Assembly: GCA_014859655.1 (NCBI GenBank)
Contig: JACUTT010000015.1
Location: forward strand, 1 to 45,524
Length of the DNA: 45,524 nucleotides
Source: Campylobacterales bacterium
GTDB taxonomy: Bacteria > Campylobacterota > Campylobacteria > Campylobacterales > Sulfurimonadaceae
Direction: 5' to 3'
Shown: one piece after another, positions 9,095 through 17,250 of the stretch
Layout: the number at the start of each line of letters is the position of its first letter
Numbering within the stretch: the first letter of the stretch is position 1
The notes under the pieces: model-generated
What the model was told of the DNA's origin: nothing
The model's database searches: none
The model's input: only the letters and a program-made list of their open reading frames with translations
Translations under genes and position numbers: made by a program

Positions 9095-9998
9095 CATTGC
9101 GTTCGGCTTCTTGGGCCTTATAAAGTTCTGCGCAGCCTTTTGAGAGTTCGCGGATCTGCAGGATGTAGTTGGCGCGCTCGGTGACGGAGATCACCTTTCG
9201 TGCGTCCAGGACGTTGAAGGTGTTCGACGCCGACATGCAGAGGTCATAGGCGGGAAGAGGAAGGCCCGCTTCAAGCACGCGCTTACACTCTTTTGCCTTG
9301 GCGTCGAACTCGGCGAAAAGCATATCGGTATCGGCGACTTCAAAGTTGTACTTAGAAAACTCGATCTCGCTCTCTTTATGGATGTCTCTATAGAGGGTCT
9401 TGCCGTGTTCATTCTGCCCCAGGGCACCCTCTCTGTCTTCGCCATTCACCTTGTTGTTCCAAACAATGTCAAAAACCGAATCAACGCCCTGCAGGTACAT
9501 CGCCAGACGCTCCGTTCCGTAGGTGATCTCGACAGCGACAGGATCGCAGGCGATACCGCCGACCTGTTGGAAGTAGGTAAACTGCGTCACTTCCATGCCG
9601 TTTAGCCACACTTCCCAGCCCAGCCCCCAGGCGCCGAGCGTCGGCGATTCCCAGTTGTCTTCGACAAAACGGATGTCATGCTCTTTGAGGTCAAGTCCGA
9701 GATACTCCAGACTCTTGAGGTAAAGTTCCTGAATATTGTCAGGGCTTGGCTTGATCAGAACCTGAAACTGGTAGTAGGAGCCCAGGCGGTTCGGGTTTTC
9801 ACCGTAGCGGCCGTCAGTCGGACGGCGTGAAGGGGCGACATAGGCCACAGACCAGGGCTTGGAGTCGAGTGAACGTAAAAATGTCGCCGGATGAAAGGTT
9901 CCTGCGCCTGCCGAAATGTCGTAAGGCTGAACAATGTTGCACCCCTGCTCTTTCCAGAAGATCTGAAGCTTTAAAAGTAAGTCACTGAAGGTAATCAT
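9075..9998 (-). CDS. glyQ: Glycyl-tRNA synthetase, alpha subunit
   Basis: The 307-residue protein is the catalytic alpha subunit of the bacterial alpha2beta2 glycyl-tRNA synthetase, which charges tRNA-Gly. Class II motifs are evident: [13 protein letters not shown] near the N-terminus, [14 protein letters not shown], and [16 protein letters not shown]-type text (here [18 protein letters not shown]). The start at 9998 (MITFSDLL) is chosen over 10025 because GGAGACAAG precedes it and the family begins here. The beta subunit gene glyS is not in this window, so the genes are split, as in other Campylobacterota. A TATAAT box at 10037-10042 supports its own promoter. Confidence 0.96.
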   Translation of the reverse strand: MITFSDLLLKLQIFWKEQGCNIVQPYDISAGAGTFHPATFLRSLDSKPWSVAYVAPSRRPTDGRYGENPNRLGSYYQFQVLIKPSPDNIQELYLKSLEYLGLDLKEHDIRFVEDNWESPTLGAWGLGWEVWLNGMEVTQFTYFQQVGGIACDPVAVEITYGTERLAMYLQGVDSVFDIVWNNKVNGEDREGALGQNEHGKTLYRDIHKESEIEFSKYNFEVADTDMLFAEFDAKAKECKRVLEAGLPLPAYDLCMSASNTFNVLDARKVISVTERANYILQIRELSKGCAELYKAQEAERNERVAKN

Positions 9999-10036
9999 CT
10001 TGTCTCCGTTGCAGATACGCTGCATAAATTGCGCGT

Positions 10037-10042
10037 ATTATA
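10037..10042 (-). promoter_or_regulatory. -10 box upstream of glyQ
   Basis: TATAAT on the minus strand lies about 39 bases before the glyQ ATG, preceded by TAG (extended -10 style). No good -35 box was identified. Confidence 0.5.
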
Positions 10043-10119
10043 CTAGAGCAATGGTATAAAATGGCTTATGGGGGTGTGAATAAAAGCCCGCAATGAAACG
10101 GGCCTGCAGTTCGCAGTTG

Positions 10120-10473
10120 TTATTCGATGACAGACTCGACGTTGCCGGCTTTTCTGTCTTCCATGGAGATCTCTTTGCGGTGGGGCTGGTTGTTGTCTGC
10201 GTTGTCCTCTATCTTGTAGAGAGGATTTCCCTCGAAATGCGCACGGTTCTCCTCGTCATAAGGAAGATCCCAGACGATGCAGCCCTCCGTCGGACAGGCC
10301 GCCTGGCATGCCGGAGAGTCATGATCGCCTACGCATTCCGAACAGGTTTCGGGGTGAACATAGTAGTACTCTTCGCCTGTCGGATTGTCATCATCGTCCA
10401 CGATCGAACTGGTCGGACACTCATCTAAACACGCATCGCACGAGATACACAAATCGGTAATTCTAACTGCCAT
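10120..10473 (-). CDS. 2[4Fe-4S] ferredoxin, Alvin type
   Basis: The 117-residue cytoplasmic protein carries two 4Fe-4S binding sites. The first is C9-x2-C12-x2-C15-x3-C19-P and the second C44-x2-C47-x8-C56-x3-C60-P. The eight-residue insertion in the second motif and the C-terminal extension of about 55 residues mark the Allochromatium-vinosum (Alvin) type, which has very low redox potential. The protein is strongly acidic, as expected for an electron carrier. In Campylobacterota such ferredoxins serve 2-oxoacid:acceptor oxidoreductases and the reductive TCA cycle; this role is inferred. AAAGGA precedes the ATG with good spacing. Confidence 0.95.
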   Translation of the reverse strand: MAVRITDLCISCDACLDECPTSSIVDDDDNPTGEEYYYVHPETCSECVGDHDSPACQAACPTEGCIVWDLPYDEENRAHFEGNPLYKIEDNADNNQPHRKEISMEDRKAGNVESVIE

Positions 10474-10532
10474 TTTCTATCCTTTGGTATAAGTTTGAAA
10501 ACCATCATATCTTCTACTATTTTAAAAAGGTG

Positions 10533-11450
10533 TTAAGTATTTTTTGTAGTTTCTTTTTCTATATATCCTGCCATGTCACTGTGTAAAAAACCGCGAAAGA
10601 GCTTTAAAAAGCCCCAGAGCACAAGAAGCGGCAAGATAATGCTCTCGACGATAAAAATCGTGATCAGGGTCAAAATATAGGCTATGGCATGCTCAAACTT
10701 CTCTTCGAGGGTTTGCAGCTGGTGTTGAAACTTTTTGCTCAGGTTCTGATAGTGCTTCTTGATGTTAAAATACTCAAGCGTCTCAAAAAACCCTTCTTTG
10801 AAACTGCGCTCCTGCACTTCGATCTGGCTGTGTTTGCTGGAGCGCACCTCGCTGACGATCTCCTCGATCTGAGTGCTTGAAAGCTCCAAAGCCGCTTTTG
10901 CTTCCAGATACCTCGGCTCCAGCGCATAGGCGTAGATGCCCTGATTTGCCAGCACTACCATCGGTACGGCAAAGCGCAAAAAGAGAAAGACGACAAGAAA
11001 TTTAAAGATGAAGTTGAAGCTTTGAGCATGCCAGAGTTTCGACACCCAGAGCATCAGCAGCAAAAACAGAACGCTCAGCGCAAAGAGGAGTCTGACCGGC
11101 TGCGTCTGACCGAGATGCAATACGATCTCCTGCACGCCCAGAGATACCGAACTCATCAGCATGACCCAGGAGAAGCGCTCTACCATGTCGTTCATCGGAT
11201 CAACGATCTGCCCGACGGCAAAGTTTACGCCGACTCCCGCCGGTGTGGCATAGACCTCTGTGCCCTGCACGACCGATATCACGCCGTTGAGACCCCGTGC
11301 GATCGCGAAAACGCTCACAGCACGTGTAAATGCCCGGTCAAGCTGGTTCGAACTGATTTTGTCCACAATACTCATAGAGGAGAGTACAACCAAGATGAGC
11401 AGCAGGAATGAAATAAGAAGTTTTTTATACATAAGAGTGCTTGTACCCAT
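10533..11450 (-). CDS. Multi-pass membrane protein with coiled coil, unknown function
   Basis: I do not recognise this 305-residue protein. ATG at 11450 is chosen because AGAGGA lies eight bases upstream; an ATG further up (11537) lacks this. It has an N-terminal membrane segment (LLISFLLLILVVLSS), then hydrophobic segments around FSWVMLMSSVSLG, LLFALSVLFLLLMLWV and FLVVFLFLRFAVPMVVL. A charged helical stretch of about 90 residues follows, rich in Glu, Lys and Gln and likely coiled coil, and a last membrane segment (ILTLITIFIVESIILPLLVLW) lies near the C-terminus. Its neighbours (ferredoxin, Cys-rich lipoprotein) give no firm clue. Confidence 0.75.
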   Translation of the reverse strand: MGTSTLMYKKLLISFLLLILVVLSSMSIVDKISSNQLDRAFTRAVSVFAIARGLNGVISVVQGTEVYATPAGVGVNFAVGQIVDPMNDMVERFSWVMLMSSVSLGVQEIVLHLGQTQPVRLLFALSVLFLLLMLWVSKLWHAQSFNFIFKFLVVFLFLRFAVPMVVLANQGIYAYALEPRYLEAKAALELSSTQIEEIVSEVRSSKHSQIEVQERSFKEGFFETLEYFNIKKHYQNLSKKFQHQLQTLEEKFEHAIAYILTLITIFIVESIILPLLVLWGFLKLFRGFLHSDMAGYIEKETTKNT

Positions 11451-11543
11451 TTTTAAATCCTCTGTTGAAAAGAAGCTATCCGCGGGCTTGAGATACCTGC
11501 GAATACATCGGTGAAGAGGGTGTTGAGTCCTCTTCACGGCAGG

Positions 11544-11882
11544 CTATATTTTACAGTGTGGGCAGGCGGGTTTGCTCTTTTGCGCGCATTTTGCACAAGC
11601 GCAGTCGGCCTTGCCGGAGCATTTCATCTGGGCGCATTTCGGGCACTGGCACTCGTCCTGGCTAGAACACTTCATCTTTGCGCACTCAGGGCATTTGCAC
11701 TCGCTCTTGCCTGAACAGCCTGACTTCTCTTTTGTCGGGCAGGCTTTTACTTGCCCCATTTTGTCACAAGCCGCTTTCATCGCCGTCTGTGTGCTGTTTA
11801 CATCCAGGCCGCAGGCTTTGCCCTGCGGACAGGCCATCAGCGTCAAGGCGCTCATTAGTAAGAGAAAAAGTATCTTTTTCAT
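11544..11882 (-). CDS. Cysteine-rich lipoprotein with three 16-residue repeats
   Basis: The 112-residue product has a lipoprotein signal peptide with lipobox LMA-Cys18. It holds 18 cysteines in total. Residues 56-103 are three tandem 16-residue units, each Cys-x5-Cys-x-Cys-x2-Cys with register C56/C72/C88, C62/C78/C94, C64/C80/C96 and C67/C83/C99. Text of the units is of the type CSGKSECKCPECAKMK. A last CPHC pair closes the protein. The layout suggests a metal-binding (metallothionein-like or zinc-ribbon-like) envelope protein, but no known family is claimed. It lies 93 bases upstream of the unknown membrane protein gene and is probably cotranscribed with it. Confidence 0.8.
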   Translation of the reverse strand: MKKILFLLLMSALTLMACPQGKACGLDVNSTQTAMKAACDKMGQVKACPTKEKSGCSGKSECKCPECAKMKCSSQDECQCPKCAQMKCSGKADCACAKCAQKSKPACPHCKI

Positions 11883-11963
11883 TTTTGTCCTTTAAATTTG
11901 TTGCAAAATAATATCTTTTTTTATCCAACAAACAAATTTAATACGTCTTTATAAGAATACTTT

Positions 11964-12002
11964 ATGCCAAAAGAGGATTCAATTCAGGAACTTACCGTGT
12001 AG
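11964..12002 (+). CDS. Possible 12-codon upstream ORF before the dksA-like gene
   Basis: ATG at 11964 opens a 12-residue ORF (MPKEDSIQELTV) whose TAG ends 12 bases before the next ATG. A -10-like TATAAG (11950-11955) would put transcription start within a few bases of this ATG. It could be a leader peptide or chance; only the position supports it. Confidence 0.2.
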   Translation: MPKEDSIQELTV

Positions 12003-12014
12003 AAAGGCGCATCC

Positions 12015-12365
12015 ATGCAAGCCAAAGAGTTGGAATTTTTCAAAGAACAGCTGCTCAACGCCAAAGAGCACATCCTCCAAAACCTTATCCTGGCCCAGAA
12101 AGAGCTTGACCAGCTCCAGGCACAGGAGAACAATGACGACATGGACTTCGCCTCCATGCGCAGCGATGCGATGATAGAACAGCTCAGCTCGGACCAGCAA
12201 AGCGCGGAGCTCAAAGAGATTGAGCATGCCCTCGAGCGGATCAGAAACGGAAGCTACAACATCTGCGAGATGTGCGGCGAGAAGATAGGCATTGCCCGCC
12301 TAAAAGCCAAGCCTTATGCGAACTACTGCATGACCTGTCGGCCGCTGTTTGAAAAGTCGCATTAG
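12015..12365 (+). CDS. dksA: DksA/TraR-family zinc-finger transcription factor
   Basis: The 116-residue protein is a DksA/TraR-type RNA polymerase secondary-channel factor, which with ppGpp adjusts transcription in the stringent response. An N-terminal coiled coil (about 3-80, many Glu/Gln/Leu) carries DDMDFASMRSD, where the acidic tip residues of DksA lie. A four-cysteine zinc finger follows: C84-x2-C87 (CEMC) and C105-x2-C108 (CMTC) with the family text IGIARLKAKPYANYC between. It is shorter than E. coli DksA (151) and matches the short forms of Campylobacterota. AGAAAGG precedes the ATG. Confidence 0.92.
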   Translation: MQAKELEFFKEQLLNAKEHILQNLILAQKELDQLQAQENNDDMDFASMRSDAMIEQLSSDQQSAELKEIEHALERIRNGSYNICEMCGEKIGIARLKAKPYANYCMTCRPLFEKSH

Positions 12366-12407
12366 TCCAATAAACGCCCTTTAGTTTTGGGCTAAGCATT
12401 TATCTGC

Positions 12408-12413
12408 TATTAT
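12408..12413 (+). promoter_or_regulatory. -10 box directly before the aroK ATG
   Basis: TATTAT is followed by seven bases (CATTTCC) and the aroK ATG at 12421, so the predicted transcription start falls at 12420-12421. No ribosome-binding sequence is present, which suggests a leaderless mRNA. Confidence 0.45.
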
Positions 12414-12420
12414 CATTTCC

Positions 12421-12960
12421 ATGAAAAACAACAATATAATATTAATGGGTTTTATGGGTGTCGGCAAGGGTTCGCTTGCGCGTGAGCTTTCAAAACTGAC
12501 CGGACGCGTGAGCATCGATACGGACGACCTCATCGAAAGTATGGAAAACACACGCATCAAAAAGATCTTTGAAAAAGAGGGCGAGGCCCATTTTCGCGCT
12601 ATCGAAAAAAAGCTCTCTCACTGGCTTGAGCAGAGTGTAAAAGATGCGATCATCTCAACGGGAGGAGGCTTTTTCCATGTCGGAAACCTTCAGGAGATCG
12701 GCCATGTCATCTACCTGGAGTCCTCTTTTAACGCGATCCTGGATCGCATCAACACCTTCGAGAATGCCAAGAAAAAACTCAAAAAACGCCCCCTTCTAAA
12801 AAACATAGCCAAGGCAAAAGAGCTGGTCAGCGAGCGCCATCCGAAATACATGGCCTGCGCGGACACTATTATCCAGACCGAGGGAAAAAGCTCTCAGCAG
12901 ATCGCCAAAGAGATCATCAAAAATGTCATAGAGAAGAACGCAGAGACAGAAGCAAAATAG
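12421..12960 (+). CDS. aroK: Shikimate kinase
   Basis: The 179-residue enzyme phosphorylates shikimate at the 3-hydroxyl in the chorismate pathway. Family motifs are the P-loop GFMGVGKGS (10-18), the metal/shikimate-binding DTDD (33-36), the shikimate-binding Arg59 in HFRAIE and GGG (81-83), and a lid with KKRPLLK. The P-loop reads GKG-S where most shikimate kinases have GK-[ST]; adenylate kinases also have GKG-[ST], so this is a tolerated variant. The start is probably leaderless. It follows the dksA-like gene by 55 bases and is convergent with the DUF1566 gene. Confidence 0.93.
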   Translation: MKNNNIILMGFMGVGKGSLARELSKLTGRVSIDTDDLIESMENTRIKKIFEKEGEAHFRAIEKKLSHWLEQSVKDAIISTGGGFFHVGNLQEIGHVIYLESSFNAILDRINTFENAKKKLKKRPLLKNIAKAKELVSERHPKYMACADTIIQTEGKSSQQIAKEIIKNVIEKNAETEAK

Positions 12961-12981
12961 CCCAATTCAGTTATAAAAATA

Positions 12982-13449
12982 CTACTTGTTATAAAAACAT
13001 TCAAGGCAGCGCTTAAAATCGCTGCAGCGCACACAACGTGTATGAAGCTGCTGCTCTTTTTCAACCGCGACTGAGAGGCCGTTTTGAAACGAGATGGCCC
13101 AGGCATGGGGCGCATTCCAGGCATAGGTCGTGGATGTCCAGTAATGGCGCGGCTTAAAGTAGATAAAGCCCTTTTGGATCATCCTCCCCTTTGAACGGGA
13201 AGTATCGACGATGCTAGAGAGCTCCTGCTCGCTCGGAAGCCACCAGTCAGAAAACTTACCCTCATTCAAACTCTCGCAATACTCTTTGGCCTCATTCCAG
13301 GTGTGCAGCGTCCCCTTGTTCTCAGGGCTGTCTTGCCACATCAGGTAGGTCTTGGGGTCAACGAGGACCTCGGCAGAGAGAAGGGTGTAAAAGAAGAGCA
13401 GCGCATACAATGCTCTTGCAGAAAAAAGATTTTTTGCTTTTAAGAGCAT
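12982..13449 (-). CDS. Secreted DUF1566 (Lcl-type) domain protein
   Basis: The 155-residue protein has an N-terminal hydrophobic signal (about residues 11-26) and then one DUF1566 domain. Family text includes DPKTYLMWQD, WNEAKEYCESLN, FSDWWLPSEQEL, YWTSTTYAWN and the closing TRCVR. The domain is found in secreted and surface proteins of many bacteria and resembles the C-type-lectin-like FGE/sulfatase-modifying fold; molecular function is unknown. A cysteine cluster CVRCSDFKRCLEC ends the protein. AAGG lies before the ATG, 16 bases downstream of the TonB-receptor pseudogene stop, so it was likely the second gene of that operon. Confidence 0.85.
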   Translation of the reverse strand: MLLKAKNLFSARALYALLFFYTLLSAEVLVDPKTYLMWQDSPENKGTLHTWNEAKEYCESLNEGKFSDWWLPSEQELSSIVDTSRSKGRMIQKGFIYFKPRHYWTSTTYAWNAPHAWAISFQNGLSVAVEKEQQLHTRCVRCSDFKRCLECFYNK

Positions 13450-13465
13450 GCTTTTTACCTTTGTA

Positions 13466-16127
13466 TTAGAACTTGGCGCTCACAGAGACGGAATAGGAGC
13501 GTCCTGTTTTATAGCTCAATGCAGTCTGCCCGCCCTGTGTCCACACCGTTTCGTCATCAAGCAGGTTTTGTGCCTTAAAGATCATGGCAAAATTGGCATC
13601 CACCGCGTCCCATCTAAATTTCTCTATCCAGGTAAGGTCAACAAGATCAGGCGGGATCTCATACTCATCGAGTCCTAAAACAACATCTCCGTTTTTCAAG
13701 GCGATACGCATAAGTCTCTTTGACATATTATTATATGAGAGGTTCACGCTTCTTGCGTCATTTTGGTAGGTAAGTGAAAGGTTGATCACCTCTGGCGAGA
13801 GACCTTGAAGTTCACGCTCGGATGTCACAAACTTTGCTTTTTGCTCAGGAGTGAGGCTTACCTCTGAGCGAAGATAGGTGTAGTTTCCTGAGAAGATAAA
13901 CTCTTTGAACATCTCATCAATAAAAGAGAGGTTTTTATACCAACTCAGCTCTAAGCCTGTAATCGTCGCGGAGTCAGAATTTTCAAAAGAGAAACGATCA
14001 AGCGTAGAGGTTGTAAAGGTTCGTACATCTTCTATAGGGTTTTTGAGCGCTTTGAAAAAGGTTGACACTGTAATGTTGTCGACATTGTCAAAATAGTATC
14101 CGTACTGCAGATCGTAACTGTCTATATCTGTCTCGACCAGATCGGGGTTACCTGCAACTTTTGCAACAAATTCAGGGTGAATAAACTCAGAATCGACAAA
14201 CTCCCTAAAGTCCGGGTAGATAAAAGTCTTTCCATAGGCAAATTTAAACTGGTGATTCTCATTGAGAGCGTATTTCGCGCTCAAACTTGGCAAGACTTTA
14301 TCAAAATCGAGTTTGTTTTGTTGCGTTACAACTACATTAGCATCTGTATTAAACTGATCGATTGTCTGTTTAAGCGACTCTTTACGTGCACCAAAAGTCA
14401 CATCAAAATTTTCACTCGGTTTGAGCATAGATTTCAAATAGAGCGCACTTCTTTGCAGCTTTGCATTGTAGTTATCTTTTGGCTGTGTTGTAAGACTGTA
14501 GGTAGCGAAGTTCTGCCGGGTCGGGATAGTTCATAATAGTATCAATACCATCTGAGATGATTGCTTCATCTGTAAGTCTACTTTGTACACGCAGTTTTTG
14601 TACACGACCCACGCGCTCTTTATCTTCCATAGAAACCCCAAGTTCTACGTAGTCTTCATCGCTAAAGAGCTCTATATTTGTTTTATTTTTGAGGTAAAAA
14701 CTTGTAAGCTCATCTTCTGTTTCACGATTTAGAAACTCTAGATTGCTCTGGTTTCTTACAAAGGTGTAGGTATCAGAGTTGCTGAGTTTTCTGTAATCGT
14801 AAATAACATCATTTGGTACATACTCGCCTGCTGTTGCCATCTGTCCGCCCATCTCTACTCTGTTTTTTAAAAGAAGCTTATAGTCAAGCCCCAGGTTGAG
14901 TTGGTTGACATCAAGCTCACGTTCATGCCATTCAAGGTAGTTTTGCTGCTCATCTGAGTTGTTCTCACCAAAGGTTCCTTGAATATCACGTGTCTGATCC
15001 AAGGTATTGAGCACATAAAGCTTTGTATATTTTGCATCAAAATTTTCATACTCATAGCCAATGTTAAGCATACCGCCGTGGCGAATAGTGTTATTGTAGA
15101 GCTTAGTGGCCGCTGTATTATCGGGGGTTGCGGTTTGCTCACCTGCAGCTGAGATGATATAATCATAACTTGTGTACTCACGAAGTTCTGCCGTGTTTTT
15201 ATAGCTGTAGGTTCCTAGAATACTTATTTTGTGTGCGTCTGCAAGTGTGATGTTTTTTGCGACTTCGAAAGCCATGTCACTCCCGAAAGGCACATCAATG
15301 CCCTCTTTGTTATAGGCTCTGTGCGTTGTCAATTTTTGAAGCTCTGCATTGCTGAGACCTCTGATTGAGGGAGTGTTTTGACCGACAACCGGAGTCATGA
15401 CAGATTGAAGTGCGCCATCAAAAGCTCTATAAGAGGTGTCATAACCGCTCCAATCCGAATCTGAACCTGCATACGTCGTAGCACTCTCGCCCGTACTTGA
15501 GTGCGCTTGAAGCCCTAATGTGAATTTAACATAGTCCTCATCGTTATTTGTTTTGGTACGCACATTGACATATCCACCCCCAAAGGCTCCGGTGATATCG
15601 GGTGAGAAACTTTTTTGTACCTGCAAACTGCCGATGACACCACTCGGGAACATATCCAGAGGCACCGTTCTTCTAACAGGATCAGGAGAAGGCAGACCCA
15701 TTCCGTTAAGCTCAGTGGCAGAGTAGCGATCGCCAAGACCACGAACATAAACATTCTTGCCGCCTATGATGGTAACCCCGGCGACGCGCTTGAGTGCACT
15801 GGCAGCATTGGAGTCACCTTGTTTACTCATCTGCTCGGAGCCGACGATATTGGCTATGGACTCGCTGTTTCTCTCTTCTGCGACCACCGAAGCCACACTT
15901 CCTTCGACCTGAGGGGCCAAAACAATAAACTCTTCAAGCTCCATAGACGCCGGCGAGAGTTCGACCGATTTTGCCACCAGTTCTTTGGGCAAAACAGTGA
16001 CTTTTAGCGTCTGTGCGCTATAGCCGCTGTGGATGATAGAAAGGGTGTATTCTCCTTCAAGTAGCTCCAAAGCCACGCTTCCATCCGCGGCATCGGCTAC
16101 GCCTTGCAGTAGTCGGCTGGGATTTGG
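13466..16127 (-). pseudogene. TonB-dependent receptor, 5'-truncated and frameshifted
   Basis: Two adjacent minus-strand frames are pieces of one outer-membrane receptor. The upstream piece (to 14472) begins inside a carboxypeptidase-regulatory-like domain (ADAADGSVALELLEGEYTLS), then the plug domain (LKRVAGVTIIGGKNVYVRGL, PSGVIGSLQVQKSFSPD). It continues as a barrel until a frameshift at about 14510, where an extra C after GAA moves the frame. The barrel then continues (FATYSLTTQPKDNYNAKL) to the terminal Phe (YSVSVSAKF). There is no signal peptide or start: the frame is open only to 16127, next to the promoter of the small gene at 16141. With lost secretion signal and a broken frame it cannot make a working receptor unless the frameshift is a sequencing error and the start lies elsewhere. 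Its substrate is unknown. Confidence 0.85.
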
Positions 16128-16128
16128 C

Positions 16129-16134
16129 TAAAAT
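16129..16134 (+). promoter_or_regulatory. -10 box directly before the ORF at 16141
   Basis: TAAAAT is followed by six bases (ACCCTC) and an ATG at 16141, which puts the predicted +1 at the A of the start codon. No ribosome-binding site is visible. Confidence 0.4.
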
Positions 16135-16140
16135 ACCCTC

Positions 16141-16329
16141 ATGAAAACACTCCTGCAACCCATAGAAGCACTCCAGCACACCCAAACGCTCAAAGAAGTC
16201 GAGCTGATGCTCACCCTTGACGAGCTCAAAACCTTCGGCGCCTACTGCACAGCGCACAATATAAAGTTTAACGACTGGATACGCCTCCTGGCCCATGAAG
16301 CCCTGGAAAAAGAAAAAAAGGAAGGGTAA
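16141..16329 (+). CDS. Small hypothetical protein
   Basis: The 62-residue ORF reads as soluble and helical, with no signal peptide or membrane segment. The second half (LTLDELKTFGAYCTAHNIKF, then NDWIRLLAHEALEKE) resembles the strand-helix-helix layout of small ribbon-helix-helix DNA-binding proteins, but the match is only by eye. A -10 box immediately upstream points to a leaderless transcript. It is divergent from, and directly abuts, the broken 5' end of the TonB-receptor pseudogene, so the ORF or its promoter may mark a deletion junction. Confidence 0.55.
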   Translation: MKTLLQPIEALQHTQTLKEVELMLTLDELKTFGAYCTAHNIKFNDWIRLLAHEALEKEKKEG

Positions 16330-16410
16330 ACCTTCACACATATTCTACACATCGAGCCATTATACTTTCAGCAGAAGTCAAGAGAGATAGCAACAAACCA
16401 ATTCATTCAT

Positions 16411-16438
16411 TGATCAAAGTTCCCCTAGCCTTTGATCA
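16411..16438. repeat. Inverted repeat TGATCAAAG/CTTTGATCA
   Basis: A perfect nine-base inverted repeat with a ten-base loop lies between the small ORF and msrA; a run of eight T follows eight to fifteen bases later on the plus strand. It could terminate transcription from 16141-16329 or be an operator. The rest of 16330-16530 holds a second small dyad (AATACTT-AG-AAGTATT near 16460) and no gene. Confidence 0.45.
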
Positions 16439-16530
16439 TCGTAACCTTTTTTTTAAAATACTTAGAAGTATTGTGGCCCCCTACACAATACACTCTTTAG
16501 CACGCTCTTGGCTTCTATACCATTCACCCC

Positions 16531-17052
16531 TTACCTGACAAATTCCCTAAACTTCATCATAAACTTTTGGACCTTCGGCGCCACTACCGCCTGACAATAA
16601 CCCTCAGAGGCATTATGCGTCAGATAGTCCTGGTGGTAGGCTTCTGCCGCGTAAAACTCCGGTGCCGGGCTGAGTTCGGTAACGATGGGTGAACGAAGTG
16701 TTTTTTGAAGCTCCTCTATCTTCGCTTCGGCCGCCTCATGCTGCTCCTCGTTTAGATAGAAGATGACGGAACGGTACTGTGTACCGCTGTCCGCACCCTG
16801 GCGGTTGAGCGAACAGGGATCGTGGATCTCGAAAAAGATATCCAAAATGTCCTCATACGCAATGACCGTTTCGTCAAAGGTGATCTTTACTACCTCCGCA
16901 TGTCCCGTTTCGCCCGTGCAGATCTCCTGATATGTCGGATTAGGATTTTCTCCGCCCGCATAACCGCTGATCGCCGAAAGTACCCCTTTTGCCCGCGAAT
17001 AGACCGCTTCCGTACACCAGAAGCATCCTCCGCCTAAAATTGCTGTTTGCAT
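16531..17052 (-). CDS. msrA: Peptide methionine sulfoxide reductase MsrA
   Basis: The 173-residue enzyme reduces methionine-S-sulfoxide in proteins and free methionine, repairing oxidative damage. The active site GGCFWC has catalytic Cys10 and Cys13; GYAGGENPNPTYQEICTGETGHAEVV and YHQDYL are further family landmarks. A resolving cysteine is offered by GYCQAV near the C-terminus. ATG at 17052 is chosen over TTG at 17058 because the family starts with the strand directly before GGCFWC and AAAGG lies about ten bases upstream. There is no fused MsrB domain. The gene stands alone. Confidence 0.96.
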   Translation of the reverse strand: MQTAILGGGCFWCTEAVYSRAKGVLSAISGYAGGENPNPTYQEICTGETGHAEVVKITFDETVIAYEDILDIFFEIHDPCSLNRQGADSGTQYRSVIFYLNEEQHEAAEAKIEELQKTLRSPIVTELSPAPEFYAAEAYHQDYLTHNASEGYCQAVVAPKVQKFMMKFREFVR

Positions 17053-17205
17053 AATCAATGACCTTTTTTAAAAATTTTCTATTTTTATCCAAAAGGAGTG
17101 AAGGCCAAGATTAAAGTTTCGAGCTAATTACAATCTAAATTTTTACTATTGAGAGAAAAAAGAGTATAATACTTCTTTTTAATATTTAAGGACAAAAAAC
17201 TTTAC

Positions 17206-17250
17206 ATGGACCCCTCGTTATATAGCTTACAATTAAGCATGGAAGCCTAA
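17206..17250 (+). CDS. Possible 14-codon leader ORF overlapping the CNNM gene start
   Basis: ATG at 17206 opens a 14-residue ORF (MDPSLYSLQLSMEA) whose TAA shares its last base with the ATG of the CNNM-family gene (TAATG). AAGGA lies 12 bases upstream. The GGAAG inside its last codons is also the ribosome-binding site of the larger gene, so translation of the two may be coupled. Confidence 0.35.
   Translation: MDPSLYSLQLSMEA

Noticed and set aside
11511-11911. Plus-strand ORFs with Ala/Leu-rich sequence opposite the Cys-rich lipoprotein
   Set aside because: They are the antisense of Cys/Lys codons and reproduce the 16-residue periodicity of the real gene.
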